A stretch of DNA of 64,000 nucleotides from an uncultured Armatimonadota bacterium (GTDB lineage Bacteria > Armatimonadota > Fimbriimonadia > Fimbriimonadales > Fimbriimonadaceae), in NCBI GenBank assembly GCA_903833215.1, contig CAILEM010000012.1, forward strand, positions 1 through 64,000, read 5' to 3'. This document shows, one piece after another, positions 51,245 to 60,961 of the stretch; position 1 is the first letter of the stretch, and each line of letters opens with the position of its first letter. The notes beneath the pieces are model-generated. The model was not told the DNA's origin and did no database searches. It saw nothing but the letters and a program-made list of their open reading frames with translations. Position numbers and translations under genes: made by a program.

Positions 51245-51986
51245 GTTTTGCTAACCAATCTAACACCCATTGCGCCACTTCGGGTGCATGCTTTCCAAGC
51301 AGGGGGCCAACATGGCTCATTCCCGAATAGATCCTAAGGTCTCCGTGGAAGTTTTTTGCCATTGTTTTGCCGACTTCGTTGGGAACGTCAGTATCTTGGT
51401 CGCCGAGCACAACCAGTAGGGGGCATGCTGGCTTCTTTACTGGAATGCCTTTGGATATCTCGCTCAAAACTGCGCCGGATTCATCGCGCCAATGCTTGAA
51501 GGCAAACTGAATCGTCGCCTCGTCGCTATCCGGCATCGAATCCTGGGTTTCTTTGAGGGTGCCTTTGCTCCACTCGATCACTGGCGGATACGTCTTGCCG
51601 TTGTGAGATCCAATTCCGGCGGGGCCGACGCTGTTGACGAGTACCAAGGCATCTGGGTTGAGCGATTCACATGCCTTGAGTGCGAGAATTCCACCCATGC
51701 TTGCTCCGATGAGCACCATCTTGCCATTTCGATGGACTTGGCCAAGCTGTTCCACCTGCCTCAAGTAGTCGGAGAATCGCGTTTCGGCGACGCCCGATTT
51801 TGCCGGCAAGAGGTCTTCGTTGACGCAAAGCCAACCTGCTTTTTCAAATACAGGACGCCATGCATTCCATTCCCAACCACCCCCACCGGCACCGTGGATG
51901 AACACAGCGACGTTTGCTTTGAGTTCAGGCTTGGGCGGTGTCGTTCCAGTCATAGCCAGAGTTAGGGCGAGGATGGAGCTGAGCAT
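51234..51986 (-). CDS. exported alpha/beta hydrolase
   Basis: About 250 residues starting at the ATG of [14 protein letters not shown], which reads as a signal peptide. An alpha/beta-hydrolase fold is shown by [12 protein letters not shown] (oxyanion region), the nucleophile elbow [12 protein letters not shown], an acidic residue in LGDQDTDVP, and the His in [10 protein letters not shown]. The family includes esterases and lipases, and the substrate is unknown. The frame reaches 52019. It lies between msrA and ubiD on the same strand with almost no spacing. Confidence 0.82.
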   Translation of the reverse strand: MLSSILALTLAMTGTTPPKPELKANVAVFIHGAGGGGWEWNAWRPVFEKAGWLCVNEDLLPAKSGVAETRFSDYLRQVEQLGQVHRNGKMVLIGASMGGILALKACESLNPDALVLVNSVGPAGIGSHNGKTYPPVIEWSKGTLKETQDSMPDSDEATIQFAFKHWRDESGAVLSEISKGIPVKKPACPLLVVLGDQDTDVPNEVGKTMAKNFHGDLRIYSGMSHVGPLLGKHAPEVAQWVLDWLAKHVR

Positions 51987-51997
51987 GGAAGCAATTC

Positions 51998-53539
51998 CTA
52001 AAGGCCGAGGCGGTCCCACATGCCATCGATCTTGCTCTTCACGTCATCGCTCATCTTGATGAGCTTGGGATAATGTCGGTCAAATCCATTTTCACCAGGC
52101 AGTTTGTGGGTGCAATCGAAGCCCAATTTGCCACCGAAGCCCATGGATTGGCTTGCGTGATCGAGCTGATCGACAGGGCCCTTCGAGTGAAGCGTATCGC
52201 GGCCAGGGTCGCAATTCGCTCCGATTCGGAAGAGCACCTCGTCCAGGTTTTGGACATCACAGTCTTCGTCGAAGATGTAAACGAACTTGGTGAATGAGAG
52301 CCCGCCGAGTCCCCAGATTGCGTTCATCACCTTGTAGGCGTGGCCGGGGTATTTCTTTTTGATCGACACGAAGGCGACGTTGTGGAAGCACGATTCCACA
52401 GGAAGGTTCATGTCCACAAGCTCAGGAACCGTGAGTTGGATCATCGGAAGGAAGATCCGTTCAACCGCCTTGCCCATCCAGCCATCTTCCATGGGCGGAA
52501 TGCCCACGATCGTGGCGGGATAGACGGCCTTTTGGCGCATCGTTACGGCAGTCACATGCAGAACAGGGAACGGGTCGGCGAGTGAATAGTATCCGGTGTG
52601 GTCGCCAAACGGACCCTCGAGGCGACGTTCGGATGGGTCGACGTATCCCTCGATAACGATCTCGGCTTCGGCGGGAACGAGAATGTCGTTGGTTTTCGCT
52701 TTCACCATACGAACGCTCTCGCGGCGCAGAAATCCAGCAAACAGCATCTCGTCGATACCGGGCGGAAGGGGAGAAATCGCGCTGAAGGTGATGGCGGGGT
52801 CACCGCCGAGTACGACGCATACTTCGAGGTTCTTGCCGCGATCGCCGGCGTCTTCCATCTGCCGCATGCCCGTCTTGTGCATCTGCCAGTGCATGCCGCA
52901 GGTGTTTCGGTCGTAGAGCTGAACCCGATACATACCGACGTTGCGCTTGCCGGTGTTTGGATCGTGGGTGAACACCAGGGGGAGCGTGACAAACGGTCCG
53001 CCGTCTTCCGGCCAGCAAGTGAGGACGGGCAGCTTCGTGAGATCCACGTCGTTGCCCTGCATCACGATTTCTTGCGAGATTCCGCTGGAAACAGTTTTGG
53101 GTGGGACGCCTTTGAGCTCGCTCAATAGCCACGGCAGTTTTTTTAGTGCCTCAACCGGTCCCTTCGGGATTTCAGGCTTAAGCAATGCCCCGATGCGCTG
53201 AGCATGCTCCTCAAAGTCATCGCAGCTAAGGGCTAGCGACATCCTCTTTCGGCTACCCATCGTGTTGATGGCAACCGGGAAGTCAAACTTCACCGGCTTC
53301 TCTTGGGACGGCTTGTGAATCGATGGGTGCCCCATCACCGCGCTCATCGGGTCCGGTGTGGTCAGGCGGTGAGGAATGCCGACGGGATTATCAAAAAGTA
53401 ACGCAGGGCCATTCTTTTTCATCACCCGGTCGGCAATCTCTGTGATCTCCAAAGTGGGGCTCACAGGTTCAGAAATTCGCTTCAGCTCCCCTTTTTCAGA
53501 GAGTACGTCGAGAAAATGTTGGAAATCGCGATACGCCAT
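51998..53539 (-). CDS. ubiD: UbiD-family decarboxylase
   Basis: About 513 residues from the ATG of MAYRDFQHFLDVL; the frame extends 22 codons upstream to 53605. Prenylated-FMN-dependent decarboxylases of this family act in ubiquinone or menaquinone (futalosine route) synthesis or on aromatic acids. Typical blocks are GPALLFDNP, CGMHWQMHKTG, EIVIEGYVDPSERRLEGPFG, TVPELVDMNLPVESC, and FVYIFDEDCDVQN. The UbiX partner that makes the cofactor is not in the window. It is divergent from the 6-phosphogluconate dehydrogenase gene. Confidence 0.92.
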   Translation of the reverse strand: MAYRDFQHFLDVLSEKGELKRISEPVSPTLEITEIADRVMKKNGPALLFDNPVGIPHRLTTPDPMSAVMGHPSIHKPSQEKPVKFDFPVAINTMGSRKRMSLALSCDDFEEHAQRIGALLKPEIPKGPVEALKKLPWLLSELKGVPPKTVSSGISQEIVMQGNDVDLTKLPVLTCWPEDGGPFVTLPLVFTHDPNTGKRNVGMYRVQLYDRNTCGMHWQMHKTGMRQMEDAGDRGKNLEVCVVLGGDPAITFSAISPLPPGIDEMLFAGFLRRESVRMVKAKTNDILVPAEAEIVIEGYVDPSERRLEGPFGDHTGYYSLADPFPVLHVTAVTMRQKAVYPATIVGIPPMEDGWMGKAVERIFLPMIQLTVPELVDMNLPVESCFHNVAFVSIKKKYPGHAYKVMNAIWGLGGLSFTKFVYIFDEDCDVQNLDEVLFRIGANCDPGRDTLHSKGPVDQLDHASQSMGFGGKLGFDCTHKLPGENGFDRHYPKLIKMSDDVKSKIDGMWDRLGL

Positions 53540-53599
53540 GCGCAATAAGAGTCTACGCGGTTCGCATGTCAGACGGTCCAGATTGGGTAAACGTGTGAG

Positions 53600-54568
53600 A
53601 TGCAACTCGAATTTGGCGTGATAGGTCTCGGCAGGATGGGCGGAGGTCTGGCATACCAGGCGCTGAACAAGGGAATGCGGGTCGTGGGCAGAGATGTCGC
53701 CCCGGCATCCGAAGAGCTAAAAGGGCTCGGAATCGTCGAATCGTCTAGTCTGGCCGATTTGGTTGCAAAGCTAGAACCTCCGCGGGTGATCTTCCTCTAC
53801 ATCCATGCGGGGCCGCCGATTGACGATATGTTGGAGGAGCTTTCCAAACTCGTAAGCCCTGGTGACGTTCTTGTCGATGGTGGAAATTCGTATTGGGGAG
53901 ACTCCATCCGACGTCAGAAACGGTTGCACGACAAGGGCATTCACCTCGTCGATCTTGGAACCAGCGGAGGCATCGGTGGGGCGCGAAACGGGGCTTGCTT
54001 CATGGCTGGCGGGTTGGAAATGGCCGTCGCTGAGATTGAGCCGATCCTCCAAGAGCTATGCATCGAAGGCGGATATGTTTATGCAGGAGGACCTGGCTCG
54101 GGACATTACGTCAAGCTTGTACACAACGGAATTGAGTTCGGAATGCTCCAAGCGATTGGTGAGGGCATCGACCTTCTTGAGAAATTCGACTCGCCCTTGC
54201 CGGTTGCGGATGTGATTTCCTGCTGGCGTAACGGCTCGGTCATTCGTTCGTGGCTCGTCGATTTGATGCACGAAGCGTATCTTGAGAAGGATGGCCTTGA
54301 GTCCGTTCCTGCGTACATTGAGGATACGGGCGAGGTCAACTGGCTTGTGGGTGATGCAATGCGAATGGAGGTCCCGATTCCGGTGATCGCCCAGTCGGTG
54401 ATGCAGCTCTTCGCCTCGCGCGACAACAAGAAAGATTGGGCCAAGGCGATTGCGATGATGCGTCACGGCTTTGGTGGCCACCCGTACGGACCAAACGCTT
54501 CGATCGAGCATGAGCGTGTGACCAGTCGGGTTGGCGACATCTATCGGCCCTCTGCCGATGAGTGCTGA
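53600..54568 (+). CDS. gnd: 6-phosphogluconate dehydrogenase (decarboxylating), short form
   Basis: 322 residues, the short GndA/YqeC-like type. The NAD(P) loop is FGVIGLGRMGGGLA. LVDGGNSYWGDSIRR and DLGTSGGIGGARNGACFMAGG are the substrate signatures, and HYVKLVHNGIEFGMLQAIGEG contains the catalytic Lys. It oxidises 6-phosphogluconate to ribulose 5-phosphate in the pentose phosphate pathway. The 3' end overlaps the DNA glycosylase gene by 11 bases. Confidence 0.94.
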   Translation: MQLEFGVIGLGRMGGGLAYQALNKGMRVVGRDVAPASEELKGLGIVESSSLADLVAKLEPPRVIFLYIHAGPPIDDMLEELSKLVSPGDVLVDGGNSYWGDSIRRQKRLHDKGIHLVDLGTSGGIGGARNGACFMAGGLEMAVAEIEPILQELCIEGGYVYAGGPGSGHYVKLVHNGIEFGMLQAIGEGIDLLEKFDSPLPVADVISCWRNGSVIRSWLVDLMHEAYLEKDGLESVPAYIEDTGEVNWLVGDAMRMEVPIPVIAQSVMQLFASRDNKKDWAKAIAMMRHGFGGHPYGPNASIEHERVTSRVGDIYRPSADEC

Positions 54569-55148
54569 AGACCTTCTTGAGGCTTTGCGGGCAGACGTCG
54601 TAGCGGCAGCGCCGATGCTGCTCGGGGCCACCCTTGTGCGTGGTTCGATGCGAGCAAAAATCGTTGAGGTCGAGGCGTACCGAAGCGATGATCCTGCCTG
54701 TCATGCCTTCAACCATCGTCGAACCGCGCGCACCGAGGTGATGTTCGGCCGTCCCGGCATCGCCTATGTGTATTTCAATTACGGCGTGCACTGGATGCTA
54801 AACGTCGTCGCCCACGAACCTGGCGACCCCGCCGCAATCTTGGTCCGCGCCGCCGTGCCGCTCGAGGGGTTGGAACAGATGCGGACTAACCGTGGTGTGT
54901 CCAAAGATAGTCAGCTACTATCCGGCCCAGGAAAGCTTGCCAAAGCATTCGGCATCACCGGAGCCGATAACGGGGTGGATCTATTCGCGGAGTCGGATGA
55001 TGGTTTGCATCTGATCCCGCCGACGCAGTTGGTGACGAATGTCGTCGCCGGCCCAAGAATCGGAATCGCCGAAGGTAAATGGCACGACGTGCCTTGGCGA
55101 TTTGTGGACGGGGATTCGGAGAAGTGGATATCTGGGCCTGTGAGGTGA
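54558..55148 (+). CDS. mpg: DNA-3-methyladenine glycosylase (AAG/MPG type)
   Basis: About 196 residues from the ATG of MSAEDLLEALRAD; a start nine codons upstream also exists. An alkyladenine glycosylase of the AAG family excises 3-methyladenine and hypoxanthine from DNA. Conserved pieces: VEVEAYRSDDPACHAFN with the catalytic Glu, RTEVMFGRPGIAYVYFNYGVHWMLNVV (split here as RTEVMFGRPGIAYVYF and NYGVHWMLNVV), LLSGPGKLAKAFGI, and PRIGIAEG. It overlaps the end of gnd by 11 bases. Confidence 0.94.
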   Translation: MSAEDLLEALRADVVAAAPMLLGATLVRGSMRAKIVEVEAYRSDDPACHAFNHRRTARTEVMFGRPGIAYVYFNYGVHWMLNVVAHEPGDPAAILVRAAVPLEGLEQMRTNRGVSKDSQLLSGPGKLAKAFGITGADNGVDLFAESDDGLHLIPPTQLVTNVVAGPRIGIAEGKWHDVPWRFVDGDSEKWISGPVR

Positions 55149-55167
55149 TGCTGTTTGTGGGTCTAGA

Positions 55168-55297
55168 TCATCGCGCAGAGGACGCTAAGGGGGCGCAAAG
55201 GAATGCTTTTTGGGAATTAAGATTGAAATGCTTGAATAATTGCTGGAGAGCAATCCAATCAATCCACCCTTTGCGTGCCCCTGCGTCCTTCGCGTGA
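55168..55297. repeat. 130-bp inverted-repeat element, copy 2
   Basis: The left arm, CGCAGAGGACGC followed by GGGGGCGCAAAGG, at 55168-55201 is matched by an imperfect inverted right arm, CCTTTGCGTGCCCCTGCGTC then CTTCGCGTGA, at 55268-55297. Same length and arms as 5105-5234; the centre is unrelated. It fills the gap between the glycosylase and the channel genes. Confidence 0.7.
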
Positions 55298-55311
55298 GTT
55301 CATCCAGCGAG

Positions 55312-56430
55312 CTAAAAGTGCTTCGCACCCTCCCAGGCGCTGGTTTGCCAGTTGTCGATCATGTCCTCGGCGGGGATCCAGGTGGGGAGATCGACGATGA
55401 GGTCTTCGGCGAGGCCAAAGGCGTACGGTTCGTACATTTCGACAAAGTCGCGAATCTGTTGGATTCGCTCGGGGGTCATCTCGCATGTGAGGCCAAGGGC
55501 TTTTACCGTCGTCACAATATGTTCGAGTTGGCGATCAGTCAAGCGGCTGGCCATCTCAGTTTTGGGAGTTGCGTCGATGACATAAGAGAGATCGACGAGG
55601 AGATGCCGCCCCATCACAAAGGTGGACTTTGCTTGAAACGCTAGTTGTCGACTGGTGGGATCAGTCCCTGTCGAAACTGTTTTAACGAGAACGCACGCGT
55701 CCATCACGGCTGTGAGCGATCGAAGCCACGACTGATCGTCATGTTGCGAGCGATAGTAGGCGAGGATCGGATAGCTTAAGTAGCTCTCCAGAAGCTGTGC
55801 CGAGAAGTCCTCCCATTCTTTAAGAAGCGGAATCAATGCTTCCATGACTCCGGCTTGGGCATGGCGCCTTACAATCTCAAGTGCGGATGGCTCGCTTCCC
55901 GCTTTACTGTCGAGTTTCAGCATCGTCGCTTCACGTCGGGAGAACGCACTGTAGATGACGGGGACGTAGCCGATGACAAGGGCAAGGAAGCCAAATCCAA
56001 GTCCTGCTTCAAGGATTGCGAGTCCGCGTCCAATGCCTTGAAGCGGCACGACATCCCCATAGCCGAGGGTGAAGAAGGTTACGCCTGAGAAATAAAGGTA
56101 GCTGGCGAATTGTCCGTTCTCAGCCGGATTTACCAACGGAGTCGCGAAGCCCCAATGAATCAGCGTAAAGCCGATAATCATCAGGCATGCCCAGGCGATG
56201 ATCAGCGTAAGGAAGTTGATCGGTGCGAACGCAACGAGAAGCGCCTGACGGATCTTGAATCTTTTCGGAATTCGGCCAGTCGCCACGTAGACAACCGAGC
56301 TGAAGTAATAGAAGACGGTTCGGAGCCGAATCGAGCGCTGCACAGTACGCGGCAACACGACCGACTCGAACGCGTCGAGAAGCGCCAGGAAGACGCAAAA
56401 TACACCTAGGACAATTGCGGGAACGCTCAT
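55312..56430 (-). CDS. two-TM-pore potassium channel family protein
   Basis: A protein of 372 residues with about four membrane helices near the N-terminus. The pore carries the potassium selectivity filter GYGD in FTLGYGDVVPL (about 120-131), followed by an inner helix with glycines (GLGFGFLALVIGYVPVIYSAF). The C-terminal 210 residues are helical and cytoplasmic, not a RCK/TrkA-N domain as far as I can see. Family members are prokaryotic ion channels; permeability is inferred from the filter. Confidence 0.85.
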   Translation of the reverse strand: MSVPAIVLGVFCVFLALLDAFESVVLPRTVQRSIRLRTVFYYFSSVVYVATGRIPKRFKIRQALLVAFAPINFLTLIIAWACLMIIGFTLIHWGFATPLVNPAENGQFASYLYFSGVTFFTLGYGDVVPLQGIGRGLAILEAGLGFGFLALVIGYVPVIYSAFSRREATMLKLDSKAGSEPSALEIVRRHAQAGVMEALIPLLKEWEDFSAQLLESYLSYPILAYYRSQHDDQSWLRSLTAVMDACVLVKTVSTGTDPTSRQLAFQAKSTFVMGRHLLVDLSYVIDATPKTEMASRLTDRQLEHIVTTVKALGLTCEMTPERIQQIRDFVEMYEPYAFGLAEDLIVDLPTWIPAEDMIDNWQTSAWEGAKHF

Positions 56431-56472
56431 AACGGAAAACCGCTATGAGCGTAGCACCCGCGAAGCGTTTTC

Positions 56473-56955
56473 TTACGCCTCAATCGATGGTTGAACCTCA
56501 GGGGTTGGCTGAGCCTCTACCGCACGAACGTTCACTTTGATGCTTTTCGGCTTCTCTTCCGGAACGCGCGGCAGTGAGATGGTGACGAGACCGTTCTTGA
56601 ATTCCGCATCGACGGCATCAAGGTTGAGCCCTTCAGGAAGTCGGACCGAGCGCGAGAACGAGCCGTAGCTCACCTCACGACGATAGACCTTCTCCTCTTT
56701 CGACTCTTCCTCATGGCGTGTTTCACCACGGATCATGAGGACGTTGTTTTCGATCTGAATTTCAAGGTCGTTAGGATCGATGCCTGGAACGGAAGCTTTG
56801 AGCATTAGCTTTCCTTCGCGCTCATAGATGTCCAAAGGCAAAGTGGAGACAGGGGTCGTGGTCGGGCGGACGGGGGAACCAAAGAGTCGGTCGAACATAT
56901 CTTCGATGGCGCGAGCTTCGGCAGTTGGGTTCATGTTTACAAGTGTTCTGATCAT
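56473..56955 (-). CDS. hsp20: small heat-shock protein, Hsp20 family
   Basis: About 160 residues from the ATG with GGAGG six bases ahead; a TTG at 56967 is an alternative. An alpha-crystallin domain (about 45-135) is shown by PLDIYEREGKLMLKASVPGI, YGSFSRSVRLPEGLNLDAVD and FKNGLVTISLPRV. ATP-independent holdase chaperone. The C-terminal extension lacks an obvious I-x-I motif apart from KSIKVNVR. A good sigma-70-type promoter stands upstream and a small mobile element lies just beyond. Confidence 0.94.
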   Translation of the reverse strand: MIRTLVNMNPTAEARAIEDMFDRLFGSPVRPTTTPVSTLPLDIYEREGKLMLKASVPGIDPNDLEIQIENNVLMIRGETRHEEESKEEKVYRREVSYGSFSRSVRLPEGLNLDAVDAEFKNGLVTISLPRVPEEKPKSIKVNVRAVEAQPTPEVQPSIEA

Positions 56956-56992
56956 TTCATCCTCCAAAACTAGGCGGGTTCACACCGCTATA

Positions 56993-57021
56993 GCTATATA
57001 ACGTGAGTGTTAGACTATCAA
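56993..57021 (-). promoter_or_regulatory. sigma-70-like promoter of hsp20
   Basis: On the minus strand, TTGATA (57021-57016) and TATAGC (56998-56993) are separated by 17 bases, about 38 bases before the start codon. No CIRCE or HAIR operator is visible. Confidence 0.5.
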
Positions 57022-57063
57022 GTTCCAAATTTCAGAAGTTTTTTCGATAATTTTTGTAGGGGG

Positions 57064-57213
57064 AGGCGTGCCTTAATGTCAAACAGTTTTGGTATTTCAA
57101 CAGCCGCCGTAGCCGCCGGATGGCATGTGCCGGCGTTCGGACCGTTCGCCAAGACCAAAAATGGGTTCAAGCCGCGAGCCGGGTGCGCGGCTGTTTGACA
57201 TTAAGGCGTGCCT
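57064..57213. mobile_element. terminal-inverted-repeat element, copy 2 (150 bp)
   Basis: Same ends as 17314-17508 (TAATGTCAAACAG and its inverse) and an almost identical interior, but the right-hand 45 bases of the interior are absent, shortening the matched ends to 13 bases. Both flanks read AGGCGTGCCT in the same direction. It lies 43 bases beyond the -35 box of hsp20. Confidence 0.8.
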
Positions 57214-57358
57214 CGCTTCTTGTTGTTGTGGTGACAACCCATAGCTGGGTCAGCAGGGCTCGCCCAGCCCCAACACCGGAGGGAAGACGTCACCCAAAAC
57301 CGGTACCCACTTATGGCGACTTGAGCGGACAACCGTCCCAACCCACACTCTGATCATT

Positions 57359-57420
57359 GAAGGCCGGGCGAGGCCCAAGCGAACAGACCTCTCCCTGGTC
57401 GCCGGCTTCGCTCGGCCTTC
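57359..57420. repeat. inverted repeat before the SDR gene
   Basis: GAAGGCCGGGCGA and TCGCTCGGCCTTC form an inverted pair with one mismatch around about 36 bases, ending 60 bases before the SDR start. It may be a terminator-like or REP-like structure. Otherwise 57214-57480 shows no gene. Confidence 0.5.
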
Positions 57421-57480
57421 GATATTTCTAAGGTTATCTTTAGCAGGAAAACGGCACTTCATCACGAACGGAGATGGACC

Positions 57481-58314
57481 ATGTCCACCCAGGCCGAAAT
57501 CGTTGCATTGTATCCCTACAAGCCTCTTGCAGGCCAAAAAGCGCTCGTAACCGGCGCAAACTCAGGCATTGGTGAGGCAGTAGCGCGTCACCTCGCTGCT
57601 GCCGGAGCAGCCGTAGCCGTCAACTACGTTGTCCAGCCAGAAGCCGCACAAGCCATCGTCGACGACATCGTGGCCAACGGCGGAGAGGCGATGAAGACCT
57701 GCGCCAATGTCGGAAGTGAGGCGGAAGTCCTAGCAATGTTTGACGAAGTCCTTGGGCATTTTGGCACCCTCGATATTCTCGTTAACAATGCGGGTCTCCA
57801 GCGAGATGCACCCCTGACCGAGATGACCATTGATCAGTGGAACCTGGTCATCAACGTAAACCTCACTGGCGAATTCCTCTGTTCGCGTTCTGCCGTGCGT
57901 GAGTTCCTCCGTCGTGGTCCGACGACTGTTTCGTCAGCTCTTGGAAAGATCATTCACATGAGTAGCGTCCACGAGGTGATTCCATGGGCAGGTCACGTGA
58001 ACTATGCCGCTTCAAAGGGTGGAGTGAACATGCTGATGAAGTCGATCGCCCAAGAGGTGGGAAAACACAAGATCCGCGTGAACTCGATTGCCCCAGGAGC
58101 CATCAAGACCCCGATCAACACTGGCGCATGGGCAACGCCCTCCGCCGAAGCCAAATTGCTAGATCTCATCCCCTATGATCGTGTCGGTGTGGCAGACGAC
58201 ATTGGAAAAGCCGCTGTTTGGCTCTCTTCCGATGCAAGCGACTACGTTACGGGGACCTCACTTTACGTAGATGGCGGTATGACCTTGTACGAAGGCTTTG
58301 CTACTAACGGATAA
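57481..58314 (+). CDS. short-chain dehydrogenase (glucose 1-dehydrogenase-like)
   Basis: 277 residues of the classical SDR family. The cofactor loop is ALVTGANSGIGEAVARHLAA, NNAG is in LDILVNNAGLQ, the catalytic Ser is in KIIHMSSVHEV, and the YxxxK is YAASK. The long length and LYVDGGMTLYEGF end fit the glucose 1-dehydrogenase-like subgroup. It is 13 bases before the GH63-like gene, so it may oxidise the sugar that enzyme releases; this is inference. Confidence 0.9.
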   Translation: MSTQAEIVALYPYKPLAGQKALVTGANSGIGEAVARHLAAAGAAVAVNYVVQPEAAQAIVDDIVANGGEAMKTCANVGSEAEVLAMFDEVLGHFGTLDILVNNAGLQRDAPLTEMTIDQWNLVINVNLTGEFLCSRSAVREFLRRGPTTVSSALGKIIHMSSVHEVIPWAGHVNYAASKGGVNMLMKSIAQEVGKHKIRVNSIAPGAIKTPINTGAWATPSAEAKLLDLIPYDRVGVADDIGKAAVWLSSDASDYVTGTSLYVDGGMTLYEGFATNG

Positions 58315-58327
58315 GGATGATCGAAAG

Positions 58328-60943
58328 ATGAGTGAACAACAGCGCCTCCAGGAAAACCAAGCAACCGGATCCAAGTGGCACCGGTGGGGACCGTACCTCA
58401 GCGAACGTCAGTGGGGAACGGTACGCGAGGATTACTCACCGAATGGCACAGCGTGGGACTACTTCACTCATGACGAATCTCGCTCACGTGCGTATCGGTG
58501 GGGAGAGGATGGCCTTCTCGGGATCAGTGACCGCCACGGACTGCTAAATGTCGGAATTGCCTTGTGGAACGGTCAAGATCCGATTCTGAAGGAACGTCTG
58601 TTTGGGTTGACGAATAGTGAAGGCAATCATGGCGAAGACGTGAAGGAGTGCTATTGGTTCCTAGAGAATACGCCGACGCATTCCTACATGAAGGCGTTGT
58701 ACAAATATCCGCAGCAATGTTATCCGTACGAGCAACTGATAGAAAGAAATCGAATTGCAGGCAAAATTCAGCCCGAGTTTGAGCTGTTCGACACCGGTGT
58801 TTTCGACGGCAATCGATACTTCGATGTCTTCGTCGAGTACGCAAAAACCCATGCGAACGAGATATTGGGCCGGGTAACCATTCACAACCGAGGCGCAGAA
58901 GATGCTCCAATTTGGTTTCTCCCTACGATCTGGTTTCGCAATAACTGGATTTGGAAATCTGGCAGCTTGAGGCCCGGCCTATTTGCGTCCAGTAATACCT
59001 GTATCAACGTTGGTCATCCGCGCTACGACGACATGTGGTTCGTGGTGGATGAAGGCGCCGAGCTTGTGTTTACAGAAAATGAAACCAATCAAGAGCGGCT
59101 CTTTGGAAGTCCGAATGCATCTCCCCACGTCAAAGATGCTTTCCACCGGTACGTCGTCAACCAGGAGCTGAGCGCTATCAACCCAGCAAACGCTGGCACC
59201 AAGGCGGCCGCAATCTTCCATGCAGTCATCCCAGCTGAGGGAAGCACCACGTTTAGGTTCATGCTTTCCGACACCCGCAAAGCGTTGCCCAACGAATTCG
59301 ATGAAACTTTTGCATTGCGTATTGAGGAATGCGATGCCTTCTATGATTCCCTAGCTCCTGGTTTGGATCCGGACGTAAGGTCTGTGCAACGACAGGCCTT
59401 TGCCGGAATGCTGTGGAGCAAGCAGTTCTATCACTACGATGTTGGGACATGGATGAAGGGAGACCCGGGACAACCGCCACCCCCAGCCGGCAGAAAACGG
59501 AACGATACTTGGAAACATGTTCATTGCGCCGAAGTCCTTTCAATGCCGGATACATGGGAGTATCCGTGGTTTGCTTCTTGGGACCTGGCTTTTCACACGA
59601 TTCCGTTTGCGCTTATTGATCCTAAGTTCGCGAAGAACCAGTTGCTGTTACTACTACGAGAATGGTTTCAGCATCCAAATGGACAAATACCAGCTTACGA
59701 ATGGTCATTCAGCGATGTGAATCCTCCTGTTCACGCGTGGGCGGCCTGGCGTGTTTACACTATCGAACGAAGGCAAACCGGCGTGGGAGACGTGCAATTT
59801 CTCAAGAAAGTTTTTCACAAGCTACTGCTTAATTTCACGTGGTGGGTGAATCGGAAGGACGAGTACGGAAACAACGTTTTCGAAGGTGGCTTTCTAGGTC
59901 TCGATAATGTAGGCGTTTTCGACCGGAACAGCAGTTTGCCGGAAGGATACGCCCTTGAGCAATCTGACGGTACGAGTTGGATGGCGATGTTTTGCCTAAA
60001 CATGCTCGAAATCGCTTTGGAGCTTGCTTCGGTGGATATGGCCTACGAGGATGTGGCTTCGAAGTTCTTCGAGCATTTCATGTACATCTCCACCGCAATG
60101 AACGCGCGTGGACCCGACGGCGTGGAGCTTTGGGATGAAGAGGATGGCCTATTCTACGACGTGCTTCGCCATGGCGATGGAAATACTGAGCGTGTGAAAG
60201 TTCGGTCCGTCGTTGGACTGATTTCTCTATTTGCGGTGACAGTATTGGAACCCTCCGTCGTCGAGAAATTCCCAGGTTTTCGTAAGCGGATGCTGTGGTT
60301 CCTGGAGAACAGGCCCGACCTCACGGCGAACGTTGCCAGCCTTCAGTGCCCAGGACAAGCAGAGCGCCTGCTGCTCAGCGTCGTACGCAAAGAGCGCTTG
60401 GAGAGGGTCCTGGAGAAATTCCTTTCCGAAGACGAGTTTCTATCCGACCACGGTTTGAGGAGCGTTTCGAAGTATCACAAAGATCACCCTTATTCCATCG
60501 TTTTGTGCGGTGAGACATTCAGAATTGACTATCAACCAGGGGAGTCGACGACGGGTGCATTCGGTGGCAATTCCAATTGGCGAGGTCCCATTTGGTTTCC
60601 GTTGAACTACCTGATGATCGAGTCGCTTCAGAAGTACGACTACTATTACGGCAATAGCTTCAAGGCCAATATGCCCGCACAAACGGGACCGAGTTTGTCG
60701 TTGGCGGAGATTTCAGCAGATCTGGAACGACGCTTACTGGGAATCTTTTTGCCCGGTGATGCAGGGCGACCAGTAAACGGTGGAAATCGAGTGTTCGATT
60801 CCGACCCTTTTTGGAAAGACCTGATTACCTTCAACGAATACTTCCACGGTGACACTGGAAAGGGACTCGGCGCGAGTCACCAAACCGGTTGGACGGGAGT
60901 CATCGCGAAGGTAATTCAGCAGTTGTACGTTACAAACGTTTAG
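58328..60943 (+). CDS. GH63-like / MGH1-like glycosidase
   Basis: About 871 residues from the ATG of MSEQQRLQENQATGSKWHR with AAGGA ahead. An (alpha/alpha)6-barrel glycosidase of the GH63/mannosyl-oligosaccharide glucosidase superfamily. EYPWFASWDLAFHTIPFALI, QIPAYEWSFSDVNPPVHAWA and WRGPIWFPLNYLMIESL are the recognisable substrate and catalytic blocks. No signal peptide, so cytoplasmic. In bacteria, relatives hydrolyse small glucosides such as glucosylglycerate; the substrate here is open. Coupled to the upstream SDR gene. Confidence 0.88.
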   Translation: MSEQQRLQENQATGSKWHRWGPYLSERQWGTVREDYSPNGTAWDYFTHDESRSRAYRWGEDGLLGISDRHGLLNVGIALWNGQDPILKERLFGLTNSEGNHGEDVKECYWFLENTPTHSYMKALYKYPQQCYPYEQLIERNRIAGKIQPEFELFDTGVFDGNRYFDVFVEYAKTHANEILGRVTIHNRGAEDAPIWFLPTIWFRNNWIWKSGSLRPGLFASSNTCINVGHPRYDDMWFVVDEGAELVFTENETNQERLFGSPNASPHVKDAFHRYVVNQELSAINPANAGTKAAAIFHAVIPAEGSTTFRFMLSDTRKALPNEFDETFALRIEECDAFYDSLAPGLDPDVRSVQRQAFAGMLWSKQFYHYDVGTWMKGDPGQPPPPAGRKRNDTWKHVHCAEVLSMPDTWEYPWFASWDLAFHTIPFALIDPKFAKNQLLLLLREWFQHPNGQIPAYEWSFSDVNPPVHAWAAWRVYTIERRQTGVGDVQFLKKVFHKLLLNFTWWVNRKDEYGNNVFEGGFLGLDNVGVFDRNSSLPEGYALEQSDGTSWMAMFCLNMLEIALELASVDMAYEDVASKFFEHFMYISTAMNARGPDGVELWDEEDGLFYDVLRHGDGNTERVKVRSVVGLISLFAVTVLEPSVVEKFPGFRKRMLWFLENRPDLTANVASLQCPGQAERLLLSVVRKERLERVLEKFLSEDEFLSDHGLRSVSKYHKDHPYSIVLCGETFRIDYQPGESTTGAFGGNSNWRGPIWFPLNYLMIESLQKYDYYYGNSFKANMPAQTGPSLSLAEISADLERRLLGIFLPGDAGRPVNGGNRVFDSDPFWKDLITFNEYFHGDTGKGLGASHQTGWTGVIAKVIQQLYVTNV

Positions 60944-60961
60944 TGGGCAAAGGTGAGGAGG

